Shown here in pieces: positions 52,682 to 60,485 of a stretch of DNA of 64,000 nt. Position 1 is the stretch's first letter. The number at the start of each line of letters is the position of its first letter. Source of the stretch: Bacillota bacterium (lineage in GTDB: Bacteria > Bacillota > Clostridia > DSM-8532). The notes below the pieces were generated by a model. The model had not been told where the DNA came from, did not search any database, and saw only the letters and a list, made by a program, of their open reading frames with translations. The translations under genes and the position numbers were made by a program. The DNA lies in contig JAEYOK010000028.1 of assembly GCA_023411795.1 (NCBI GenBank), positions 1-64,000 on the forward strand. Direction: 5' to 3'.

Positions 52682-53080
52682 ATGATGGATAATATAAAAG
52701 CTGAACAAAATAGCCTTGATACTGTCGAGAATATATACGAGATCACCATCTTGCTTGATTTTTACGGTCAGCTTTTGACAGATAGGCAATTCGATATGAT
52801 GGATCTCCACTATAATAGCGATCTTTCTCTTGGTGAGATAGCAGACATTTTCAATATAAGTAGGCAAGGTGTTCATGACGGAATAAATAAGGCAAAAAAG
52901 GCGCTTTTAGGGTTCGAAGATAAACTGGGGATTGTTCAATTCTTTAGAGAGCAGAAAAAGAACATTGAAAATGCCTTAGAAAAGATTGAACATCTGGGAA
53001 ATACATCTCCCAAACTTAAGGAAGACCCTGATTACAAGCAGGCAATGTATTTGTTAAGTGATGTATTGGATAAATATTAG
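52682..53080 (+). CDS. ylxM: YlxM helix-turn-helix protein
   Basis: A 132-residue YlxM/p13-like protein with a sigma-70 region 4-like helix-turn-helix (LSLGEIADIFNISRQGVHDGINKAKKAL) that is generally found just ahead of ffh. Two ATGs (52682, 52685) follow TTAGGAG. Its role in the SRP pathway is suggested by location only. Confidence 0.92.
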   Translation: MMDNIKAEQNSLDTVENIYEITILLDFYGQLLTDRQFDMMDLHYNSDLSLGEIADIFNISRQGVHDGINKAKKALLGFEDKLGIVQFFREQKKNIENALEKIEHLGNTSPKLKEDPDYKQAMYLLSDVLDKY

Positions 53081-53108
53081 ATATATGCATTTAGTATAGA
53101 GGTATAGA

Positions 53109-54452
53109 ATGGTATTTGAAGGATTATCCGAAAAGCTGCAGAATCTGATGAAGAAAATGAAGGGTTCTGTACGCGTAACCGAAAAGGATGTAAAAGAAAT
53201 GATGCGCGAGGTAAAGCTTGCGCTTCTTGAAGCTGATGTTAATTTTAAAGTAGTTAAGGATTTTGTAAATACACTTAATGAAAGGGCTGTAGGCCAATCA
53301 GTGCTGGAAAGCCTTACTCCCGGTCAGCAGGTAGTAAAAATAGTGCATGAGGAGCTTATAAGGCTGATGGGCTCCGTACCATCAAAGTTGACATATTCTC
53401 CTGCTCCGCCATCGGTATATATGATGGTAGGACTCCAAGGTTCGGGTAAAACAACGACCACCGGAAAGCTCGCCAACCTTCTTCGCAAAGAAGGGAAAAG
53501 GCCATTACTGGTAGCTTGTGACGTTTATAGACCGGCGGCCGTTAAGCAGCTGCAGGTAGTCGGGGGTCAGCTAAATATTCCTGTTTTTGAGATGGGAACC
53601 AATGTTGATCCTGTAGAAATAGCAAAAAAAGCAGTCGCCCATGCAAAAAGCATGCAATTTGACGTGGTCATAATAGATACTGCAGGTCGTCTTCATATTG
53701 ATGAAGAGTTGATGAATGAGTTAAAGCGTATTAAGGATACCGTTAAACCCCATGAAATCCTATTGGTTGTGGATTCCATGACAGGTCAGGATGCGGTAAA
53801 TGTAGCAGGTTCATTTAATGAGAAGCTTGGTATAGATGGAATTATCCTAACCAAGCTGGACGGTGATACCAGAGGCGGTGCGGCACTTTCAACCAGGGCT
53901 GTTACAGGCAAACCAATTAAGTATACAGGTTTGGGCGAGAAGTTAAGTGACCTTGAACCCTTTTATCCTGATAGAATGGCATCAAGAATCCTAGGTATGG
54001 GTGATGTTTTGAGCCTTATTGAAAAAGCTCAGACTGCTTTTGATGAAAAGCAAGCTTTAGAGCTGGAAAAGAAGATGAGAACGGCTACCTTTACCCTGGA
54101 TGACTATCTTGATCAATTGCAGCAAATTAAAAAAATGGGGCCCTTAAATCAGATTCTGGGAATGTTGCCGGGTGTTGATACTAAGGCACTAAAAGGTATA
54201 GACATTGATGATAAGCAGTTTGACCGCACTGCTGCGATTATACAGTCTATGACTAAGCAAGAACGCAACAATCCCAATATCTTAAATGCCGGGAGGCGCG
54301 TGAGAATAGCCAAGGGTTGCGGAATGACAGTAACAGATGTCAACAGGCTTCTTAAGCAGTTTGAGGATATGAAGAAGTTGATGAAACAGTTTTCCGGAGG
54401 CAATGCCAAAAAGATGATGAGGGGTATGGGCGGCTTTAAGAAACCCTTCTAG
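53109..54452 (+). CDS. ffh: Signal recognition particle protein Ffh
   Basis: A 447-residue SRP54 GTPase that binds signal peptides and 4.5S/6S-like RNA. N domain, G domain with GLQGSGKTTTTGKLA, DTAGRL, TKLDGD and RGGAALS, then the methionine-rich M domain ending KKMMRGMGGFKKPF. It carries membrane proteins and exported proteins to FtsY. 28 bases after ylxM, in the order ylxM-ffh-rpsP common in firmicutes. Confidence 0.97.
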   Translation: MVFEGLSEKLQNLMKKMKGSVRVTEKDVKEMMREVKLALLEADVNFKVVKDFVNTLNERAVGQSVLESLTPGQQVVKIVHEELIRLMGSVPSKLTYSPAPPSVYMMVGLQGSGKTTTTGKLANLLRKEGKRPLLVACDVYRPAAVKQLQVVGGQLNIPVFEMGTNVDPVEIAKKAVAHAKSMQFDVVIIDTAGRLHIDEELMNELKRIKDTVKPHEILLVVDSMTGQDAVNVAGSFNEKLGIDGIILTKLDGDTRGGAALSTRAVTGKPIKYTGLGEKLSDLEPFYPDRMASRILGMGDVLSLIEKAQTAFDEKQALELEKKMRTATFTLDDYLDQLQQIKKMGPLNQILGMLPGVDTKALKGIDIDDKQFDRTAAIIQSMTKQERNNPNILNAGRRVRIAKGCGMTVTDVNRLLKQFEDMKKLMKQFSGGNAKKMMRGMGGFKKPF

Positions 54453-54542
54453 TAATGCTTGAAACGTCGAAGACTTGGGTTTACTATAGTCAGACGAAAG
54501 ATAGAAATTATTATACTTAAACACATGAAAGGTGGTGAAATC

Positions 54543-54785
54543 ATGGTAAAGATTAGATTAAAGAGAATTGGTGCGAAAAAGAAGCCTTTCTACAGAATAA
54601 TCGTTGCAGACGGGAGATCTCCACGTGATGGTAAGTTCATTGATCAAGTAGGTACTTACGATCCAAAGGCAGAGCCTTCTATTATCAATGTAGATGCTGA
54701 AAAAGTCAAGAAATGGCTTGGTAATGGAGCACAACCTACCGAGACTGTTAAGAAGCTCCTTAAAATAGCAGGAGTCACAGAGTAA
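54543..54785 (+). CDS. rpsP: 30S ribosomal protein S16
   Basis: 80 residues starting VKIRLKRIGAKKKPFYRI, a characteristic S16 start, after GAAAGGTGGTGAAATC. The ATG at 54543 is the correct one; a longer frame from 54459 runs through the leader. Part of the ffh-rpsP-khpA operon. Confidence 0.97.
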   Translation: MVKIRLKRIGAKKKPFYRIIVADGRSPRDGKFIDQVGTYDPKAEPSIINVDAEKVKKWLGNGAQPTETVKKLLKIAGVTE

Positions 54786-54816
54786 TTTGCTTTCTGCAAC
54801 GAATGGAGGTAGTCCA

Positions 54817-55044
54817 ATGAAAGAGTTGCTGGAAAAGATTGCGAGATCCTTGGTTGACAATCCCGATGAAGTCTCCGTAACCGAAGTAGACGAAGATCAA
54901 TCCCTTGTTCTGGAGCTTAGAGTTGCTGAAGAAGATATGGGTAAGGTCATCGGAAAGCAAGGCAGAATTGCCAAAGCTATACGTGTTGTTATGAAGGCAG
55001 CGGCCATAAAAGAAAGCAAAAGGATTGTTGTTGAGATAATCTAG
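54817..55044 (+). CDS. khpA: KH-domain RNA-binding protein KhpA
   Basis: 75 residues with one KH domain; the GxxG loop lies in VIGKQGRIAKAI. The ATG at 54817 has TGGAGGT seven bases upstream. KhpA with KhpB binds RNAs and influences cell elongation. The next genes are normally rimM and trmD, but here a terminator follows at once. Confidence 0.94.
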   Translation: MKELLEKIARSLVDNPDEVSVTEVDEDQSLVLELRVAEEDMGKVIGKQGRIAKAIRVVMKAAAIKESKRIVVEII

Positions 55045-55046
55045 CA

Positions 55047-55085
55047 AAAAAAGCAGGGATGGTAAATACCACAGCCTGCTTTTTT
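55047..55085 (+). terminator. Terminator behind khpA
   Basis: An 11-bp stem AAAAAAGCAGG / CCTGCTTTTTT with a 17-nt loop right after the khpA stop codon (TAG 55042-55044). It closes the ffh operon before the place where rimM-trmD would be. Confidence 0.9.
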
Positions 55086-55121
55086 ATTTTCTTTGTGAGT
55101 AAAGAATTTAATTATTTATTA

Positions 55122-55149
55122 AGCGGCGTGCCTGTAGGCTACAGCCGCT
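55122..55149 (-). terminator. Weak hairpin behind asd
   Basis: AGCGGC (55122-55127) pairs with GCCGCT (55144-55149) and CTGTAG with CTACAG inside, 14 bases beyond the asd stop. No real T-run, so it is a weak candidate. Confidence 0.4.
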
Positions 55150-55162
55150 AAAACAATATCCT

Positions 55163-56248
55163 TTATTTTTTAACTATATACCCTTCAGCCTTTAACAGCT
55201 CTGCAATCAGTACTCCACCGCCAGCTGCACCTCTTACTGTGTTGTGGGATAAGCTGACAAACTTATAGTCATAAATTGCATCTTCACGAAGTCTACCGAT
55301 ACTAACGCCCATACCGTTCTCAAGGTCACGGTCCAATTTTGTCTGAGGCCTGTTATCCTCTTCAAAATAGGTGATGAACTGCTTGGGGGCTGATGGAAGA
55401 TTAAGCTGCTGTGGAATACCTTTAAAGTTATTCCACAGAGAAATTATTTCTTCTTTTCCTGGCTTATTTTTAAAGCTTACAAATGTTGCTGCCATATGTC
55501 CATCAGAAACAGGAACACGAATACATTGTGTTGTTATAATAGGGGAAGCAGCTTTGACTATAGCGCCGTTTTCAACCTTACCCCATATTCTTAAAGGCTC
55601 TTGCTCGCTTTTTTCTTCCTCACCGCCTATATAGGGGATAACATTATCTATCATTTCCGGCCAGTCCTTGAATGTTTTACCCGCACCTGAAATAGCTTGA
55701 TAAGTACAAGCAACCACTTTTGTGGGCTCAAAATCCTTTAGGGCATGAAGAGCCGGAACATAGCTCTGTATGGAGCAGTTGGGCTTTACTGCTATAAAGC
55801 CTGTCAATGTTCCTAAACGTTTTCTTTGGTATTCAATTGCTTTAAGATGCTCAGGGTTGATTTCAGGAATAACCATTGGTACATCGGGAGTCCAGCGGTG
55901 AGCCGAATTATTGGAGACAACGGGGGTACCTGTTTTTGCATAAGCTTCTTCAAGAGCTTTTATTTCATCCTTTTTCATGTCAACAGCACAGAAGATAAAA
56001 TCCACTTCCGATGCGACATCTTCAACTTGGGAAGCGTCTTTAACAATAATATTCTTAACTGAATCGGGCATAGGAGTAGTAAGCTTCCATCTTCCTCCGG
56101 TTGCTTCCTCATAGGTTTTTCCAGCTGAATTAGCGCTTGCTGCAATTGAGGTTACTTCAAACCAGGGATGATTCTCAAGGAGGGCTACAAATCTTTGCCC
56201 AACCATGCCGGTGCCACCGACAATACCTACTTTTAATTTGTCTGACAT
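55163..56248 (-). CDS. asd: Aspartate-semialdehyde dehydrogenase, archaeal/fungal type
   Basis: A 361-residue NADP-dependent enzyme turning aspartyl phosphate to the semialdehyde on the way to lysine, threonine, methionine and diaminopimelate. Rossmann start KVGIVGGTGMVGQRF, catalytic cysteine in VKPNCSIQSYV, substrate region GAGKTFKDWPEM and conserved HNTVRGAAGGGVLIAELL. The insert patterns and length fit the archaeal/fungal subfamily (TIGR00978-like), not the enterobacterial one. No Lys riboswitch or other leader is seen in 56249-56402. It sits where rimM-trmD would be. Confidence 0.95.
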   Translation of the reverse strand: MSDKLKVGIVGGTGMVGQRFVALLENHPWFEVTSIAASANSAGKTYEEATGGRWKLTTPMPDSVKNIIVKDASQVEDVASEVDFIFCAVDMKKDEIKALEEAYAKTGTPVVSNNSAHRWTPDVPMVIPEINPEHLKAIEYQRKRLGTLTGFIAVKPNCSIQSYVPALHALKDFEPTKVVACTYQAISGAGKTFKDWPEMIDNVIPYIGGEEEKSEQEPLRIWGKVENGAIVKAASPIITTQCIRVPVSDGHMAATFVSFKNKPGKEEIISLWNNFKGIPQQLNLPSAPKQFITYFEEDNRPQTKLDRDLENGMGVSIGRLREDAIYDYKFVSLSHNTVRGAAGGGVLIAELLKAEGYIVKK

Positions 56249-56402
56249 AAAACTACTCCTTTCAGTGCTTGATACCTAACTATTAGAGATACTATATAAA
56301 ATTATAGTATTCTAATCATAATACGAAGTGACTGTTTATTCAATTAGTATAATTTATAAAATAAGTGGGGATAAAACTTAAATTAATGTATTATTAGCAA
56401 AA

Positions 56403-57380
56403 TTAATTTTTATTCCAATCAAGCTTAGTCCATTGTTTTACACATATACCGTCATTCCTGCAATAAAAAGTATCCAGGGATTCGACTTCTCTGTCATAAA
56501 TGGTACGTGAAGTAACAACTTGCCCTTCATTGTTATTTTTGTGGCTTTCAACAATAATGTATTCAGCTTTATCCGTAGGAGTGATGGTGTCGGGTAGCTT
56601 TCCCGGTGCGTATTCTAACCTTGAAATAACTTTACTATCTTTATCCATCTGCAAAACAGATATTTTTTCAGGAGGATACATTATAGCTATAGATATCTTA
56701 ATGGAGGCACTCACAGTCTTGCTTTTACCGTTTTCTGTGACAGTTATTGTTTCATCAAGTGTTGTAGAGTATATCGAGCCTTCACCCTGATCACCGCTAA
56801 ACATTAAACCGTTTCCAGAAATGGTGTAAACACTGCCGTCAGGGCTCTGGTAAACAGGGTTAATATGACGGATTTTGCTATTATGGGTAGAAGAAATATA
56901 AATCGTGCCATCAAGGGTAATTTTCTCTTCATTATCACCGTAATGCATACCCATATGACCATCACTAACTGCCTCATCGGAACCTGATGTCGTGTAACTG
57001 TCCTCAGTCTCAGTAGCGGGAACTTCCGCTGCAAAGTATGAGATCCCGTCAATCCCTTCAAAAATAAATTCTTTGGTATCAAAGGTTTTTCCAGTTTCGT
57101 CTTTAAGGGTCCTTGTTTTAAGCGTAGCGTATAAGCGCTTCTGATACTGACTGTTGTCGCCGTCGATACTAATAAGTCCACCATCGGTAATTTTGTTGAT
57201 GTTGTCGTTCAGATATTTTTCCATATCAAAAAGGTCAAGATAATCCTCGGTTATTAATATACCAATTAATCTGTCCCTGCTTTTTGCTTCTCCTTTATCT
57301 TCAATGGCTAATTGACAGCCCGATATTGAAAACAGTATTAATATTGCAATAAATATAATAAAAGCTCGCTTAGTCATCAT
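56403..57380 (-). CDS. Lipoprotein of unknown function
   Basis: About 325 residues with a signal peptide and lipobox SGC (AILILFSISGCQ). I recognise no domain. Two ATGs (57380, 57377) follow GGAGGGC; it overlaps the YozG-type gene by 11 bases and is transcribed with it. The operon is probably autoregulated through the operator at 58590-58631. Confidence 0.72.
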   Translation of the reverse strand: MMTKRAFIIFIAILILFSISGCQLAIEDKGEAKSRDRLIGILITEDYLDLFDMEKYLNDNINKITDGGLISIDGDNSQYQKRLYATLKTRTLKDETGKTFDTKEFIFEGIDGISYFAAEVPATETEDSYTTSGSDEAVSDGHMGMHYGDNEEKITLDGTIYISSTHNSKIRHINPVYQSPDGSVYTISGNGLMFSGDQGEGSIYSTTLDETITVTENGKSKTVSASIKISIAIMYPPEKISVLQMDKDSKVISRLEYAPGKLPDTITPTDKAEYIIVESHKNNNEGQVVTSRTIYDREVESLDTFYCRNDGICVKQWTKLDWNKN

Positions 57381-57597
57381 CTTCGCCCTCCAGATTTCCA
57401 TCGAATTTCAGAATATCGCCTACATCGCAACCAAGGTAATAGCAAATTTTATTAATTGTGCCAAAACGGATACCCTTAGCTTTACCGCTTCTTAAGATTG
57501 ACAGGTTGGCTTCAGTGATTCCAATGAGAGCACACAGCTCTTTTGATGTCATGCCCCGTTCCTTGAGGATATCTTCCAGATGAACCTTAATCGCCAT
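57370..57597 (-). CDS. YozG-type Cro/CI regulator
   Basis: A 75-residue helix-turn-helix protein (HTH_26/YozG); the recognition region is GITEANLSILRSGKAKGIRF. Such genes are normally paired with DUF2975 membrane proteins, as here. It lies 12 bases after the DUF2975 gene and is likely to bind the palindrome in front of the operon; that is inferred. Confidence 0.9.
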   Translation of the reverse strand: MAIKVHLEDILKERGMTSKELCALIGITEANLSILRSGKAKGIRFGTINKICYYLGCDVGDILKFDGNLEGEDDD

Positions 57598-57609
57598 TTT
57601 AATTCCTCC

Positions 57610-58569
57610 TCAAATGAACATATCGTTGTCATCCTTGAGCTGCTTATTATCCTTGATATACTGTGCAAGAAGAAGTGCGGCCAGCACAAAGACAATTGAA
57701 AATACAGGCAATTGAACCGTACTTTCTGCTACCGACAGCTTATTAATGAAGACAAGCTGTAAAAGGTTTAATCCTATATTGGAGAGCACTGTTATATAAA
57801 GAGCCAGCCCACACATGCGGGAAAGCTTTTGGGCGCTAACTACAGCCTGATCGGAATAGCGGTCAGCCGAAAGCTCCCTAAGAAGGTTTTGTCCGTTAAT
57901 CACTACCGGTATAATCAGCGTATTAGGAATAGCGTCAACAAGATATTTAAGAACTAGAAAAATATAGCTATAGCCAAGACGGTGCTCATTTCCTTTGTTA
58001 CCGGCTTGAAGCTGCTTAAAGGAATCCAGCAGATTACTGAATTGGGCTCCGAAAACAATAATTACAATAAAAATGTTTACTAAATAAAGCAACACCGTAA
58101 GGTATTTTTGAAGCTTCAAGGTATCGGCAGAATAAAATAACCGCAGAATCCGAAACAAAGCATATCCGACTATAACAGAATAAACTATTCCTCCTAGTAA
58201 TGTTTTGTGACCTAATGAGCTTCCCATATATTTGCCGAGTAGACCGGGGTTAATCATAAAATAAATCACCAAAAAGAGTACAACGCTTAACACTGCCAAT
58301 AGAGCATCCTCGGCGTACAACTTACGCTTTTTCTGAAGCAAAATCAAAGCTAATGTCGGTATGAGGCATAAAGAAGCGTAAATAATAATGGATATGGCAT
58401 TTCCGAGTCTGCCTGAAAGAGAGAGTAACCGCAATAGAATACCAATCTGTTCAAATGGAAACGCTATAATTGTGGTAAATACCTGTGGAAGTGCTTCCCG
58501 GGCAAGATATAACGACATGCAGAGGATTGCTTCACAGCCAAGAAAGATATATAATGACTTATGTTTCAT
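57610..58569 (-). CDS. DUF2975-like multispan membrane protein
   Basis: A 319-residue protein with about eight membrane spans. The C-terminal half and the ending QYIKDNKQLKDDNDMFI match DUF2975 proteins, and the YozG-type regulator follows; the protein is about twice the usual length of the family. The pair resembles a membrane protein and its cognate regulator. No clear function; some related pairs are regulatory or toxin-antitoxin-like in gene order. Confidence 0.7.
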   Translation of the reverse strand: MKHKSLYIFLGCEAILCMSLYLAREALPQVFTTIIAFPFEQIGILLRLLSLSGRLGNAISIIIYASLCLIPTLALILLQKKRKLYAEDALLAVLSVVLFLVIYFMINPGLLGKYMGSSLGHKTLLGGIVYSVIVGYALFRILRLFYSADTLKLQKYLTVLLYLVNIFIVIIVFGAQFSNLLDSFKQLQAGNKGNEHRLGYSYIFLVLKYLVDAIPNTLIIPVVINGQNLLRELSADRYSDQAVVSAQKLSRMCGLALYITVLSNIGLNLLQLVFINKLSVAESTVQLPVFSIVFVLAALLLAQYIKDNKQLKDDNDMFI

Positions 58570-58589
58570 ACTTCCTCCAAATTATTGTA

Positions 58590-58636
58590 AAACGATAATT
58601 ATAGTTTCATTATACTTCTAAATTATCGTTTGTCAA
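58590..58636 (-). promoter_or_regulatory. Promoter and palindromic operator of the YozG/DUF2975 operon
   Basis: On the minus strand: -35 TTGACA (58631-58636), 16-base spacer, -10 TATAAT (58609-58614). Perfect 11-bp arms AAACGATAATT (58590-58600) and AATTATCGTTT (58621-58631) flank the -10, 31 bases apart from centre to centre (three helical turns). Occupation would block RNA polymerase. Confidence 0.75.
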
Positions 58637-58663
58637 TAATTTTAATCAAAGAAATTAATAAAG

Positions 58664-59910
58664 AACGTTGTAAAATTAAATGCCGTAAGATAATAGAATA
58701 GAAGACTCATGGTAATCCAATGTATAATGTTTAACGACGAAGAAAAACATTGCAAAGGAGAACCATGAGTCACAAATGAATAATAACACAGAATTACGGA
58801 AGAACAAACACCTAAATGAGAGAGAAAGATTTGCCATAGAACTGTACCTTCAAGAAAAGTATTCAGTACTGGAAATATCAAAGAGATTAGGTAGACATAA
58901 AAGGACAATAGAAAGAGAAATAGCCAAAGGTACTGTATATCTTAAAAACAGTGATTTAACGTATAGGAAGGCATATTGCGCAGATGCGGCACAGCGTAAA
59001 TATGTAGAAAACGGAAAGAACAAAGGACCTCAGTTAAAGATTGGAAATGACCACAAATTTGTAAGATATATAGAGGGAAAGATAATTAATGAGAAGTATT
59101 CTCCTGATGCTGTTCTCGGTCAAATTAAAATAAAGGGACTTCAGTTTAAGTCAAGCATCTGTACCAAGACACTGTATAACTACATTGACCGTGGCGATGT
59201 GTTTTTAAAACTAACTAACAAAGATCTTCCTGTAAAAAAGGACGGCAAGAAACGTATATATCAAAAAGTTAGGAAGAGAGTATCACTCAAAAACCTTAAG
59301 GGATGTAGCATAGAGGAAAGACCTCAAGAGGTTGACGACAGATTGGAATATGGACACTGGGAGATGGATTGTGTAGTTGGTAAAAAGGAAAGCCATTCGG
59401 TATTACTGGTATTGAGCGAACGAAAAACAAGGGAAGAAATAATTTTTAAAATGCCTAACAAAACTCAAGATTCAGTAATCGATGTAATAGATGGACTTGA
59501 ATTTAGGTATAAGAGGCGATTTAAGGAGAAGTTTAAAACAATAACGGTTGATAATGGCACTGAATTTTTGGATTTTAAAAGAATTGAAAAATCTAAAATA
59601 GAGCCTGATATAAACAGGACAAAGATTTATTACGCTCATCCCTTTAGCTCCTGGGAGAGAGGTACAAACGAGAATATAAACAAGCTGATTAGAAGGTTTA
59701 TACCAAAAGGAACTGATATATCCAAAGTAAGTAAAGCTAAGATAAAAAACATAGAAAGATGGATTAATGAATATCCGAGAAGAATGTTCGGTTACAAGTC
59801 AGCCAAAGAAATAGCTGCATGAATATTGAGGCCCTCGATATCAAAAAAGTCTTTCTTAACAAATAATGGATTACCATAATTATACACGGCATTTAATATT
59901 GCAATCTATA
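58664..59910 (+). mobile_element. IS30-family insertion sequence, about 1.25 kb
   Basis: One intact transposase gene lies between related, imperfect terminal inverted repeats. Left: TTGTAAAATTAAATGCCGT; right, reversed: TTGCAATATTAAATGCCGT. Flanking DNA shows a 17-bp direct repeat. The exact ends are uncertain by a few bases because the repeats begin 4-6 bases inside the direct repeats. It separates the YozG/DUF2975 operon from rplS and leaves the rplS promoter intact. Confidence 0.85.
58776..59822 (+). CDS. IS30-family transposase
   Basis: A 348-residue transposase with an N-terminal helix-turn-helix (ISKRLGRHKRTIEREIAKG) and an rve/DDE catalytic core: D in EMDCVVGKK, D in TVDNGTEF and E in TNENINKLIRRF. 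Length is normal and the frame is intact. A four-codon frame ATGAGTCACAAATGA starts at 58765 right after AGGAG and overlaps the transposase ATG (58776) by ATGA, so translation is coupled, probably to limit transposase. Confidence 0.93.
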   Translation: MNNNTELRKNKHLNERERFAIELYLQEKYSVLEISKRLGRHKRTIEREIAKGTVYLKNSDLTYRKAYCADAAQRKYVENGKNKGPQLKIGNDHKFVRYIEGKIINEKYSPDAVLGQIKIKGLQFKSSICTKTLYNYIDRGDVFLKLTNKDLPVKKDGKKRIYQKVRKRVSLKNLKGCSIEERPQEVDDRLEYGHWEMDCVVGKKESHSVLLVLSERKTREEIIFKMPNKTQDSVIDVIDGLEFRYKRRFKEKFKTITVDNGTEFLDFKRIEKSKIEPDINRTKIYYAHPFSSWERGTNENINKLIRRFIPKGTDISKVSKAKIKNIERWINEYPRRMFGYKSAKEIAA

Positions 59911-59936
59911 CAAAGAAATTAATAAAGTAAAGGCTG

Positions 59937-59965
59937 TTTACATTTACATACCCTCATGTTATAAT
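59937..59965 (+). promoter_or_regulatory. Promoter of rplS
   Basis: TTTACA (59937-59942), 17 bases, TATAAT (59960-59965), only 10 bases beyond the IS direct repeat. It keeps rplS expressed apart from the upstream ffh operon. Confidence 0.75.
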
Positions 59966-59981
59966 ATTACGGCGTGAGTAA

Positions 59982-60040
59982 AGAGCGGTCCGCTACCTGC
60001 ATTATTCCTTTTAAATATACGGAACAGATAAGAACGCTCT
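59982..60040 (+). promoter_or_regulatory. Structured leader of rplS, possible L19 autoregulatory motif
   Basis: AGAGCG (59982-59987) pairs with CGCTCT (60035-60040), and TTCC (60005-60008) with GGAA (60021-60024) inside. A structured leader right before rplS fits the known L19 ribosomal protein leaders of firmicutes. Pairing seen by eye only. Confidence 0.45.
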
Positions 60041-60060
60041 ATGATTAGGAGGAAAATACA

Positions 60061-60417
60061 ATGGATATCATTCGTGCACTTGAACAAGAAGGCATGAAGC
60101 AAAACCTTCCAAACCTTAAAGTCGGTGACTATGTAAAGGTAAACGTGAAGGTAAAAGAAGGAACCCGTGAGAGAATTCAAGCTTTTGAAGGAACCATCAT
60201 AGCCATGCATGGCGGCAGTATCAGAAAGACTGTTACTGTTAGAAGGCTTTCCTTTGGTATAGGCGTTGAGAGAGTTTTCCCGGTTCATTCTCCTAAGGTT
60301 GACTCGTTTGAGATTATCAGAAGAGGTAAGATAAGAAGAGCAAAACTCTATTATCTGCGTGACCGTGTTGGTAAGAGAGCAAGAGTCAAAGAGGATATCG
60401 GAGCTTCCAAAGATTAA
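60061..60417 (+). CDS. rplS: 50S ribosomal protein L19
   Basis: 118 residues with GDYVKVNVKVKEGTRERIQAFEG and the conserved SFGIGVERVFPVHSPKV and RRAKLYYLRDRVGKRARVKE. It binds 23S rRNA at the interface of subunits. TTAGGAGG precedes the ATG. Confidence 0.98.
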   Translation: MDIIRALEQEGMKQNLPNLKVGDYVKVNVKVKEGTRERIQAFEGTIIAMHGGSIRKTVTVRRLSFGIGVERVFPVHSPKVDSFEIIRRGKIRRAKLYYLRDRVGKRARVKEDIGASKD

Positions 60418-60430
60418 TAGCATGAACAGA

Positions 60431-60455
60431 AGAGGACTTTATGAGTCCTCTTTTT
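60431..60455 (+). terminator. Terminator of rplS
   Basis: AGAGGACT / AGTCCTCT with a 5-nt loop and a T-run, 13 bases after the stop codon. Confidence 0.93.
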
Positions 60456-60485
60456 GTTTTATAGATTAATGTTAAGAGCATGATT

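Larger units (their letters stand above)
58647..59927. repeat. 17-bp direct repeats flanking the IS30-family element
   Basis: CAAAGAAATTAATAAAG occurs at 58647-58663 and 59911-59927, immediately outside the element, as expected for a target duplication but much longer than the 2-3 bp usual for IS30. Confidence 0.75.

Noticed and set aside
56804..57184. A 126-residue minus-strand frame inside the lipoprotein gene
   Set aside because: It is a shadow of the lipoprotein reading frame in another phase with no ribosome site.
58570..58646. YozG/DUF2975 as a proven toxin-antitoxin pair
   Set aside because: Gene order is suggestive, but no toxicity or known toxin family can be shown from sequence.
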